64,000 nucleotides of DNA from contig NW_025407868.1 of the NCBI RefSeq assembly GCF_003324165.1, positions 124,001 through 188,000 of the forward strand, given 5' to 3'. Below the pieces are notes generated by a model. It was not told the origin of the DNA. It worked only from the letters and a program-made list of their open reading frames with translations, and did not search any database. Positions 1-8,300 of the stretch are shown here, piece by piece. Origin of the DNA: Naegleria lovaniensis. Lineage: Eukaryota; Heterolobosea; Eutetramitea; Acrasida; Naegleriidae. Both the position numbers and the translations under genes were made by a program. Each line of letters starts with the position of its first letter. The stretch's first letter is position 1.

Positions 1-14
1 ATTTGACATTCTAT

Positions 15-90
15 GCATTCACATGTGAATATTCTCACAATTTCTTTTGAATTTCAATACTACTCATTCACCTGCGAATATACTCACATT
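15..90. repeat. Imperfect direct repeat in probable intron
   Basis: Two similar units of about 23 bp (near 17 and near 66) share the pattern ATTCAC-TG-GAATAT-CTCACA. The first unit contains the palindrome ATTCACATGTGAAT. It lies in the presumed intron of the SDR gene; no function is evident. Confidence 0.35.
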
Positions 91-155
91 ACTTGAATAT
101 CTAAAAAAAAACACTTGAAATATTTCTCACCACTTGATGACAATATATGAAAAAG

Positions 156-426
156 GGTGGATACTGAGATTCGAAAACATCACGTGACTGAACATCAAAC
201 CAATTATGATAATGGATCCAAGATGATGAGCGTTGAAGAATGTGTTGAACAAACATTGAAAGCAGTGAGACAAAAGAAATCAACTCTACGTTTCAAAACA
301 CTCTACAATTGGTCTCCCATCATTTATGAATTGTATCCAAAATTTATTGAAGATTTAACTGTGAAAAAAACTGGATTTACACAATTGATGGAAAACCACT
401 CTCAAACAAGACAATCCAAATTGTAA
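156..426 (+). CDS. Short-chain dehydrogenase/reductase, last exon only
   Basis: This is the 3' end of a classical SDR gene whose earlier exons lie to the left of the window. The reading frame begins after an AG at 154-155 with VDTE, which fits the PG-x-V-x-T-E step after the catalytic YxxxK region, and continues with MSVEECVEQTLKAV, typical of the C-terminal helix of DHRS7/11-beta-HSD-like enzymes. The frame has a GTG but no ATG at its head, so it is an internal/terminal exon, not a whole gene. The stop is TAA at 424-426. Positions 1-155 are then probably intron. The substrate cannot be told because the nucleotide-binding and catalytic parts are missing. Confidence 0.6.
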
Positions 427-568
427 GGATATCATGTTCTCGAATATGATGCGTTTTGGATTGAATTTCCAAACAAGCAAATTGTAAGGATTGAATTCAA
501 TCCTTCGTATCCTCTCAAAAACACTTCCAAACCTCACAAGAACATTTGATTACAATTTCAATAAAAAA

Positions 569-1700
569 ATGGCTCCAAAACGCAAATCCAATGCCAGCTC
601 GTCATCATCGCCCGGCAAAAACACCACTCCCAGCAAAAAGAAGAAGAAAGATGAAGAAGTAGAATCCGAAGATGAAGAATCTTCTCAATTGGATGATTTG
701 GCTTCTCCTGCCAAGACCACCGTATCGGATCCTAAAGAATTAGGATTGTTGGAACATTCGTATGATCCCGATACTCATTACAAATTCATTAGTTTCAATG
801 TCAATGGAATTAGTGCACTGATGAAGAAGGAGAATTATATTAAATTATTGGGAGATTCTGAAAAACCCTATTGTATTTGTTTGCAAGAGACTAAACTTAC
901 AGCAAAGAATCAAAGCAAGTTTGAAAAGATTCTTCCTGGTTATACAGCTCACTTTAATCATTGTGTGGCAAAGGTAAGTGAAATTTGTCCATGAATACTT
1001 TTGAATACATGTTGATTGTCATGACTCCATACTACTGTGTTCCACATATTCAGAATGGTTATTCTGGAACTGCTGTTTTTACTTTGGATTCACATCCTCC
1101 TGTAAAAGTCTCTTTTGGAATGGGAATTAGTAAGCATGATAATGAAGGTCGTCTCATTACAGTCGAATACGAAGATGTTTATTTAGTGAATACCTATGTT
1201 CCAAACTCTGGTCAGAAACTAGAGAGACTTGATTATAGAACTACAGAATGGGATGTGGACATGTTAAATTATTTGAAGAAACTTGAAGCAACCAAACCTG
1301 TAAGTAATATTTTTACAAAAGATAATACCCTTTAACCTGTCATAAAAAGGTCGTCTGGACTGGAGATTTAAACGTTGCAGTATTGGATATTGATGTCCAT
1401 AATCCAAAAGGTAACAAGAAAACTGCTGGGTTTACAGATCAAGAACGTAAAGCCACTCCAATTGTTCAACATAATTTTATTGATTCATTTAGACTGTTCC
1501 ATCCTCAAACACCCGATTGTTACACCTATTGGGGTTATCGATTCAATATGAGAGCAAAAAATAAGGGTTGGAGATTGGATTATTTCATTTGTTCTCAAAG
1601 CTTGAAAGAAAATATTGAGAGTAGTTATATTTTGAGTAAGGTACTTGGAAGTGATCACTGTCCAATTTCATTAGTTTTGAAAAAGCCAAAGAAGGAGTAA
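569..1700 (+). CDS. AP endonuclease (exonuclease III / APE1 family)
   Basis: The product is a 333-residue base-excision-repair nuclease that would cut DNA 5' of abasic sites. Exons are 569-973, 1054-1299 and 1350-1700, with GT-AG introns of 80 and 50 bp. After a Lys/Ser-rich basic tail with KKKKK (a likely nuclear localisation signal) come the family motifs: SFNVNG near residue 77, LQETK near 107 (metal-binding Glu), YVPNSG, GDLNVA near 223, NPKGNKKTAGFT and GSDHCP with the catalytic His near 320. Spacing matches human APE1. I chose the ATG at 569 because it follows AATAAAAAA; the frame is open further up to 491 but without an ATG. It sits just downstream of the SDR exon on the same strand. 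Confidence 0.95.
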
Positions 1701-1805
1701 AGAGTGCGTTGACTCAAGTCAATTGAAGAATATCATAATTTGTTTGACATAAATTCTGATTGACATCAAGTTGATTGCTCGAAAATAAATTCACTGCGCA
1801 AAAAA

Positions 1806-3584
1806 ATGTTCAGGTCATCCCGTGTGCTATTGAACGAGGCTAGAGCATCTGTTTGTCGATATGTAACAAACCAATCCATGCATACCAACATAAATAATGT
1901 AATCCAAAGACACTACAGTGTCTGCAGCTCCTCGTCCTATAATCCTCACAAATATCAAAATACTCTTAAATCATTTGATCATCACGTACAACCATCATCA
2001 TCGCTCTTGATGACCAATTTTCAATCATCCTCGTATCCAATCAGCAGACACTACCACACGTCCCATTGTACAACTCTCAGCAATGATGATGCCAAATCCG
2101 AAAAGAGTAGTAGCAAGATTCAAAAGAATGATGAAGGCAATCAAGGATCAGCCTTGAATCCACAACAACAACAACGTAATGAACCTACCCCACCCTCTCA
2201 ACAACCATCAGATACTTCAACTTCTCCATCATCAGAATCATCTTCGGATCCATCACAAAATACTGGTAAGGCTCAACCACAAACCTCCTCCTCTTCATCA
2301 TCAAAGCAAACACCAACTCCCAAATATTCATTTAACTATCAAGACTATCAACAATGGATTGGAAAGGCTTACAGTCTAACGGATCGTGTCAAGCAATATT
2401 TTGATCGGGTGGTGTATAAGTTATCCTATTATGGTAAATTTTATTACCAAGGCTTACGAACCATTGTAACGGACACTAAAAAGTATTTGGCATTGAAAAA
2501 GGAAATTAACAACAACAGACCATTTCACTTGGCGAATAGATCAGAAATTCTATTTACTACTCAATATTCTATTGAAGTATTGAAAGCAATTCCATTTATT
2601 GTATTAATATTTCCATTTTCTGTAGCTTATTATATTATGGCATTTATATTTCCAATTTTATTACCTTCACACTTAGTTTTGCCAAGAAGAAAGGTTCAAA
2701 TTTTAAATAATATCAATCGAATTAGAAAAGAACAGAAACGATTGATCATTGAAAGATTACTACAATTTACAAATTTAGTGAATAACAAATATATCAAAGT
2801 AGATGATGAGTTAATGGCACAATGTAACCAGTTCACAAACATTTTGGGAAATATTTCTAAATATCAAGATTCAAAGGCTTCTTTCAAAACCCATCAAGAA
2901 AGAAAAGAATTTATTTCCAAGCTGTTGAACGATATGAAAAAGTTAGACAGAACTAAATTTGTAGATCAATACTTGAAATTTCATTTCATGTCTACTACTC
3001 TGCTCGACGATATTTGTAGGTTTGCATTGATTGGAAGATCACATTTGGGAGGAATTAGTGGAGCTGTCAAAGAAGACAATACTTCCTCAATTTTAGGCCT
3101 CAGAAAGTATGATCCAAATATTTTACAACAGTTACTGTTCAACTTTTTAGATGTTCTTGCTTCACATGAGCAAGCTCAAGCTCTCACTCCTAACGTTATC
3201 AAGATGTATCAATTGAATAGATTTATCAAGCAAATGAGAGAAGATGATAAATTCATTTTCATGGACGAAGAGCTCTCAAACGTGTTAAACACCAAAGAAG
3301 AAACTCCAATCAGAGAATGGCTGAAAATATGCTACGTGAGAGGTCTTGTTGATGATCCAACATGTTATGGAGGTGTAAACACAGTCCTGATCACTGCCGA
3401 TGATTTGAAAATGGCAGGAAAGCATGCACCTCAAACCTCAACAACAACAGTTGCAAGTATTTCATCAGAAAAAGTTCAAGAATTGGTTTCAGAACTCAGA
3501 GAGTTGCATTCACTCTGGTACAAATTTACTGAGGATATCAAATCCAACGAATTGCAAATTATCACTTGTGTCTTGTTAAAGTAA
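1806..3584 (+). CDS. LETM1-domain mitochondrial inner-membrane protein
   Basis: A single-exon 592-residue protein. The first 90 residues are rich in Arg/Ser/His and poor in acids, as expected of a mitochondrial presequence. A Ser/Gln/Pro-rich linker (about 95-172) follows. From about 215 the sequence follows the LETM1 pattern: LRTIVTDTKKYL, a lead-in helix, then a hydrophobic segment at 262-286 ending ILLPSHLVLP, equivalent to FPNMLPS in LETM1. The remainder is helical and charged (ribosome-binding-like domain). Family members act in inner-membrane cation/proton exchange and in binding mitochondrial ribosomes. Whether this is true LETM1 or a LETMD1-like paralogue is open; I see no EF hand. 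The start has the A-run context GCGCAAAAAA. Its stop codon overlaps the end of the gene on the other strand. Confidence 0.75.
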   Translation: MFRSSRVLLNEARASVCRYVTNQSMHTNINNVIQRHYSVCSSSSYNPHKYQNTLKSFDHHVQPSSSLLMTNFQSSSYPISRHYHTSHCTTLSNDDAKSEKSSSKIQKNDEGNQGSALNPQQQQRNEPTPPSQQPSDTSTSPSSESSSDPSQNTGKAQPQTSSSSSSKQTPTPKYSFNYQDYQQWIGKAYSLTDRVKQYFDRVVYKLSYYGKFYYQGLRTIVTDTKKYLALKKEINNNRPFHLANRSEILFTTQYSIEVLKAIPFIVLIFPFSVAYYIMAFIFPILLPSHLVLPRRKVQILNNINRIRKEQKRLIIERLLQFTNLVNNKYIKVDDELMAQCNQFTNILGNISKYQDSKASFKTHQERKEFISKLLNDMKKLDRTKFVDQYLKFHFMSTTLLDDICRFALIGRSHLGGISGAVKEDNTSSILGLRKYDPNILQQLLFNFLDVLASHEQAQALTPNVIKMYQLNRFIKQMREDDKFIFMDEELSNVLNTKEETPIREWLKICYVRGLVDDPTCYGGVNTVLITADDLKMAGKHAPQTSTTTVASISSEKVQELVSELRELHSLWYKFTEDIKSNELQIITCVLLK

Positions 3585-5708
3585 AATATTGTTAGCAATA
3601 TTTGGAAATTTCAACGTGTTGTACAATTGCACGGCATATTGTGCATATTTAGCATCTTTCTTTGATTTCACAACATTGGTGAGACAAACTTTACATCTCA
3701 TCAACAAGTCTGGATACCGTAATGCACACTTGCAAAGTGCATTCAGCAACAAGTTCATGTTGATATTCATATTGGCCGTGAGGAAATTAAGTTTTTTCAT
3801 TTGCATCATCTTTTCATAAACGATTAATTCGAGACTTTCATAAATGGATTGAATGACCTTAATCTTGGTGTTTGGTTCACTCACAATTTTTCCAAATGTG
3901 TAACACACGGACTGGAATAATTTGTCATTGTTGCTATGAAGAACAGTTTTCATCTTGTTAATGATGGCACTACTACTGCTACTACCACTTGTAATTCCAG
4001 AGCTACTGACATGAGTGGTTGTATTCGAGAGAGAAGGAGCTGTGGTCATATTTGTGTACACTTTGTGAACTTGTTGGGTTAATTGTTCAATAATGACATC
4101 CTCATAGATGTTTCGTGTTGGAGTTTCAACTGGTGCCATCATCATCATTGTGGACTCACTCATATGTGAACTCTCATGTAATGCATGATTCTCTCCATTA
4201 ATTTTATCAATCATGATGGGAATCAATACTTGCATGTATTCATCATTGATACATTTTGAAAAATAAATTTTTAACAAAACATTCACATGACTATGATAGA
4301 TGGGATCTGAGAGTTGTGTTAAAATATGAAAAATCTCAGTAAATGAATGTTCATTCACAAGACATGGTAACAGTACTTGTATCAAGTGATGAACCTTGTA
4401 TGGAATGATTTCAAATATTTTGAAAATAATCTTGTAGGAATATTTGTAAACATAGGAGAGATCATTTTCCACAATAAAGGAATGATTCAAAATGAGCATG
4501 TTCAATAACTCGACATGCAATAAAATATTGGTTTTGAAATGAGTCCAATAAATGGAAAAGAATCTTTCAATCAACATGTTTGGATCATAAATAAATGTAT
4601 ATGAGTGATGCATAAAGAATTTCACACATTCCAATAGAACCAATGAGCATGAAGAGATTGCTGATGGATGATTTGAAATGGTTAAAAACATTTTCTTGAG
4701 AATTGGAAATATTTGATTCACAAAATTTGAATCTCTAAAACAAATAATATCCATTTGTGTGATGGATTCTAATAACACACTTGCCATATAGGAAATATGA
4801 TCTGAATCATTCAACAAGTATTCACATTGTTGCATAATTCTTAAATTATATTTTAGAATGGATTGTAATTGTTGTTTAGAGAGAGAATTAAAATTTTCAA
4901 GTAATTCTTGTTTCAATAAACTAAAACAATAATTTGATTGAATGGTATAAGATGAATGTTGTTTCACTCGATTTAAAACTGTATAGATGGTATTACTATT
5001 ACCTGTTTTAGATGATCCTTGAATAATTAATGGATGAATAGTATGACCATCACTTTCATAAATTTGAATTTTTGTAGAATCTGAAATTTCAAATTTATGA
5101 TTCAAATAGAGAACATCTACAAGTGAATTCATAGACTTGTCTTGAATTGGAATTAATTGATCCAAGAGTGAAAGTTCAGAGTTCATGGTTCTCGTATAAT
5201 ATTCTAGATATTTCACATAGGGATTTTGTTGTTCATTGATTTGATGAAATTGTGAAAAATCATTCAATTTAATATTCGTTAATATCAATAGAATTAATAC
5301 TTTGATTTTCTTCATCGTTTTAGTATTAATTAATAATTTAATTAGAAATAATATAATTCCACTATGATTTGTGAAATCAATTCCTCGATTTACACCAACA
5401 GGTAATGTTATAATTTGATAGCATTCTCTCAATAGATCATATAAATCACGTGATGTCAAATTTGGTTGAATTAATTTTTTAAATAATATTGTTGGATAGA
5501 TTTGGGTAATTTGTATCGGAGGAACATATTTTAATTTTTCAATATATCTTTCACTGTTTTGCGCTGATTGATTTAATGATGAATGTAAAATTAGAAAATA
5601 ATTTTGAATTAAACTTTGATCTGTGTTTTGTGTTGATGATGAAAGAATGGATGATTTGGAAGAGGATGGAGAAGGAGGAGGTTGTTGTTGTGGATGAGTC
5701 GTTGACAT
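3576..5708 (-). CDS. Probable AP-5 complex subunit zeta (AP5Z1-like)
   Basis: The gene encodes a 710-residue all-helical protein with a Ser/Gln/Pro-rich head (residues 1-30) and no membrane segment. The order of hydrophobic helices in the second half resembles AP5Z1, the spastizin/spatacsin-associated zeta subunit of the fifth adaptor complex: a stretch ending in a chain of Leu-rich helices, then VHHLIQVLLPCLVN, FTEIFHILTQLSDP and further solenoid repeats. The match is by pattern only and no short diagnostic motif exists. If right, it works at late endosomes. The ATG at 5708 follows CATCAAAAAA. Its 3' end overlaps the LETM1-like gene by 9 bp, and its 5' end shares a 106-bp gap with the next gene. 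Other solenoid proteins remain possible. Confidence 0.42.
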   Translation of the reverse strand: MSTTHPQQQPPPSPSSSKSSILSSSTQNTDQSLIQNYFLILHSSLNQSAQNSERYIEKLKYVPPIQITQIYPTILFKKLIQPNLTSRDLYDLLRECYQIITLPVGVNRGIDFTNHSGIILFLIKLLINTKTMKKIKVLILLILTNIKLNDFSQFHQINEQQNPYVKYLEYYTRTMNSELSLLDQLIPIQDKSMNSLVDVLYLNHKFEISDSTKIQIYESDGHTIHPLIIQGSSKTGNSNTIYTVLNRVKQHSSYTIQSNYCFSLLKQELLENFNSLSKQQLQSILKYNLRIMQQCEYLLNDSDHISYMASVLLESITQMDIICFRDSNFVNQIFPILKKMFLTISNHPSAISSCSLVLLECVKFFMHHSYTFIYDPNMLIERFFSIYWTHFKTNILLHVELLNMLILNHSFIVENDLSYVYKYSYKIIFKIFEIIPYKVHHLIQVLLPCLVNEHSFTEIFHILTQLSDPIYHSHVNVLLKIYFSKCINDEYMQVLIPIMIDKINGENHALHESSHMSESTMMMMAPVETPTRNIYEDVIIEQLTQQVHKVYTNMTTAPSLSNTTTHVSSSGITSGSSSSSAIINKMKTVLHSNNDKLFQSVCYTFGKIVSEPNTKIKVIQSIYESLELIVYEKMMQMKKLNFLTANMNINMNLLLNALCKCALRYPDLLMRCKVCLTNVVKSKKDAKYAQYAVQLYNTLKFPNIANNILL

Positions 5709-5814
5709 TTTTTTGATGAAACTATCAATTGACAGACGAGAGTGTTGTTATTATTCTTCTTACGGAATTTGAAAAATCTTTGCCTGACTCGGTGTTGGTC
5801 ATCACACAACAAAA
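5709..5814. promoter_or_regulatory. Shared divergent promoter region
   Basis: Only 106 bp separate two divergent start codons (5708 minus, 5815 plus), so the promoters of both genes must lie here or overlap the coding regions. No TATA-like consensus was recognised. The role is inferred from geometry. Confidence 0.4.
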
Positions 5815-6375
5815 ATGCAAGAACACCAAAATTCAATGACCAACACGACGATCACTCCCACTCAAAAGCTACATCAACACGAATATCATAATTACTTACA
5901 ATTTCGAGAAAAGATGATCATCCGAGATACGAAATGTTTTGTTTGTTCTTCTCCTGAATTTAAAGATTATTCTTTGGAAGAAATTTTAGAGAACAAGGCT
6001 TTGATAGATACTCACTCGATGGAAAAGGTAGAACAACAAGTTCAATTTTTGAGAGAGACACTGAATAGTAATGATGGTTTTATATGCTCGGATCAGGAAA
6101 TTAAATTCAAATTATTGCAATTTACAGAACAATCGGAACAAGTTGAAATTCATCCGAGAGAATTATTCATTCCCTCCCACTCGTTGTATCAAAGAGCCTA
6201 CAAGTATTACTTGGCTGATGCTAAGAATGATGAAGCCATTAGTGGTTTTCATACTCTGAACAAGATATCACTCACTGCATTATTGATTGGAATTCCTCTC
6301 ATGATGAAACACTATGCCATTCGTAGAGTATGCTCTTCATTACTACGTACTATTTTTAATTCCAAAGTTGCTTGA
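5815..6375 (+). CDS. Hypothetical protein with CxxC and C-terminal hydrophobic stretch
   Basis: A 186-residue single-exon product that I do not recognise. It has a CFVC pair near residue 42, an acidic middle, and a hydrophobic stretch near residues 153-165 (LTALLIGIPLMM) followed by basic residues, which could be a tail anchor. The start ATG follows ACAACAAAA. It is divergent from the AP5Z1-like gene and is followed by a short gap with two small hairpins before the KAR5-like gene. Confidence 0.6.
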   Translation: MQEHQNSMTNTTITPTQKLHQHEYHNYLQFREKMIIRDTKCFVCSSPEFKDYSLEEILENKALIDTHSMEKVEQQVQFLRETLNSNDGFICSDQEIKFKLLQFTEQSEQVEIHPRELFIPSHSLYQRAYKYYLADAKNDEAISGFHTLNKISLTALLIGIPLMMKHYAIRRVCSSLLRTIFNSKVA

Positions 6376-6423
6376 AGAGGGACCAGTACAGTACAGTAGA
6401 TACTTCTCGGATGGATGACCCAC

Positions 6424-6477
6424 AAGCAATGATCATTGCTTAATGCCTCATTGATGTCCCATCATCAAGGTGATGAT
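6424..6477. repeat. Perfect 18-bp palindrome and adjacent 7-bp hairpin
   Basis: Positions 6424-6441 read AAGCAATGATCATTGCTT, a perfect palindrome. Positions 6461-6477 form a 7-bp stem with a 3-base loop (ATCATCA-AGG-TGATGAT). Both lie in the gap between the hypothetical gene and the KAR5-like gene. They could mark a regulatory site or a 3' processing signal; no function is known. Confidence 0.45.
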
Positions 6478-6511
6478 TTAACGCTCAAAAAAAACCACTC
6501 TCAGATTCCTA

Positions 6512-8254
6512 ATGCCATCACCATCTAAACGACAGCTATTATTGCCAATAGTATTAGCAACGATATTTGTATCACTCTTGATCATCCAACCAATAATGGC
6601 ATGGTCTTTTCTTGGCTGGAGTTTTGGTGAAGTGAGTGAACATGTTGAAAAGGGAAAGGAATTGCTCGGTCACTATAAGAAACAATCTGATTGGTCCAAT
6701 TGTTGGAGAGATGCAGTGAATGAAATGGTGGAGCATTGTAAGCAGATTAAAACAGATGAGATTACTAGAACCAAGCTAGCCATCCAACTAACAAACTGCC
6801 ATTTGAGCAAGTCAGGGCTCATGACATATCAATGCAAAGACGACATGACCATTCAAGAATGTACAAAAGACATGATTACTTCACCCATAGCTTTCAACAG
6901 CTATACAGAGTTTAGCACTCATGTTGACAATATTTGCTTTTTTATCAAGTCAGAACTATTTCAAGAAAAATCGGATCAAATAATTAATAGTTTACTTGAC
7001 GAAACAGTTCGAACCTTGGAAAGTATTAACTCTCTCAATGAAAAAGCTGTCAAAACAAATAGCATTGTTCAAACGTCCATGGAAATGCAGGAAAAGGTTC
7101 TTCAAGGTCAAAACAAGTTTGATGCCACTCTCAGGACAATGAAGAAGCTCGAATACGAATTCTTTCAAAACTTAACACAGGAATTTCTGAAAGTCAACTC
7201 TCTCTCTAAAAATTTATTTGACGAATTACACCATATATCAACAGAGCAATCGAAGCACAGAACACAAGTAGAAGATCATTTTTATTCACTCAATAGTGCC
7301 AACAAAGAATTAAGTAGAGCCTTAGATCGGTCTCTCCAACAAACCAAGCAAATGAGCGAGGACCAATCATCTATCATTCACACATTGAATGGATTGAATC
7401 AAAAGCAAAACGAGATTTATGAAATTTCTTCACTTTCTCTTCAACAGCAAGATCAATTACTTAAAGCCCAAAATGCACTCCAAAAGCTACAACAAGATCT
7501 GCATGTTCTCACTTCAACAAAATTGGAGTCTATTGAGGTTAAATCTCTAAATATCGAGCATGGGTTAGAAAAAAACATGGAATATCAAAATTTACTTTTT
7601 GAACAACAGAAGCAAGCAGAATATCAATTGACACGTCTTCAGGATCAACAACAGTTATTGTTTCAAGACGCCAAGAAATCTCTGGAAGAATTACTCAAGT
7701 ACAATGAGGACGCAGCCACGAGTATCAAAGAACAACATGTTCAAGTTCAGAAAATTATGAACGGAGTTATGGATCTCATTACTGTGAACACTTCATTACT
7801 TGGAGAATACATGGATATCAAATCCATATTGTTCTACTCGCTGGCTGTAGTGCTGACATTTTTATTAACATCCTCAAAGTTCACACAAAATGCCAGATTT
7901 TATATTTATCTAGTTTTTACTTTAAATTTATTTGTAGAAAAGTATGTCTTGTCAAACTTATTGGATCCACTCAACACGACACGAGTCAATTATTGGAAAG
8001 GAGTTTGTAGGCAATTGAGTTTATTACTTTCATTCCTATGCCTTACTTGGTCTTTCTTCTTGTACAAGGATTATAGTCAAATGAGTTTTGAAGAAATTTC
8101 TCACCTCAGAAAAGAGATTCTAGATTTAAGGAAAGCCAATATTTCGAGTAATAATTATCAAATATTTTCTCCTTTTCGTTCTGAAAAACACTCAGATCGG
8201 CGTGGAACCTATCAACCAGCACCTATACATGACTGGAAGCAAATCAAGTATTAA
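6512..8254 (+). CDS. KAR5/GEX1/Brambleberry-type nuclear-fusion protein
   Basis: A single-exon 580-residue membrane protein of the Kar5/GEX1/Brambleberry family, which acts at the nuclear envelope in nuclear fusion after gamete fusion. A signal peptide (residues about 8-30) precedes the Cys-rich domain: NCWRDAVNEMVEHCKQI, then LAIQLTNCHLSKSG, YQCKD, QECTKDM, YTEFSTHVDNICFF. This is the family cysteine signature in order. Residues about 165-425 are a long coiled coil rich in Gln/Leu. Three hydrophobic segments follow at roughly 432-451, 457-480 and 495-517, then a short tail, as in plant GEX1. The ATG at 6512 is the first in frame. The next gene starts 46 bp after the stop. It is a meaningful hint of a sexual cycle. 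Confidence 0.88.
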   Translation: MPSPSKRQLLLPIVLATIFVSLLIIQPIMAWSFLGWSFGEVSEHVEKGKELLGHYKKQSDWSNCWRDAVNEMVEHCKQIKTDEITRTKLAIQLTNCHLSKSGLMTYQCKDDMTIQECTKDMITSPIAFNSYTEFSTHVDNICFFIKSELFQEKSDQIINSLLDETVRTLESINSLNEKAVKTNSIVQTSMEMQEKVLQGQNKFDATLRTMKKLEYEFFQNLTQEFLKVNSLSKNLFDELHHISTEQSKHRTQVEDHFYSLNSANKELSRALDRSLQQTKQMSEDQSSIIHTLNGLNQKQNEIYEISSLSLQQQDQLLKAQNALQKLQQDLHVLTSTKLESIEVKSLNIEHGLEKNMEYQNLLFEQQKQAEYQLTRLQDQQQLLFQDAKKSLEELLKYNEDAATSIKEQHVQVQKIMNGVMDLITVNTSLLGEYMDIKSILFYSLAVVLTFLLTSSKFTQNARFYIYLVFTLNLFVEKYVLSNLLDPLNTTRVNYWKGVCRQLSLLLSFLCLTWSFFLYKDYSQMSFEEISHLRKEILDLRKANISSNNYQIFSPFRSEKHSDRRGTYQPAPIHDWKQIKY

Positions 8255-8300
8255 AATTAATTGCCAATTAATGACACAAATTTCTGGCACTACAAAAAAA

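Noticed and set aside
491-568. N-terminal extension of the APE1-like protein with mitochondrial-targeting look
   Set aside because: The frame is open but starts at TTG, without an ATG; the ATG at 569 has the typical A-run.
6376-6423. Fragment resembling the 5S box C region (GGATGGATGACC)
   Set aside because: The likeness is about 12 bases only, without the rest of 5S or a T-run.
8202-8300. Longer start of the BBE-like gene overlapping the KAR5-like gene
   Set aside because: It begins with GTG and would bury the signal peptide; ATG 8301 gives a proper signal peptide.
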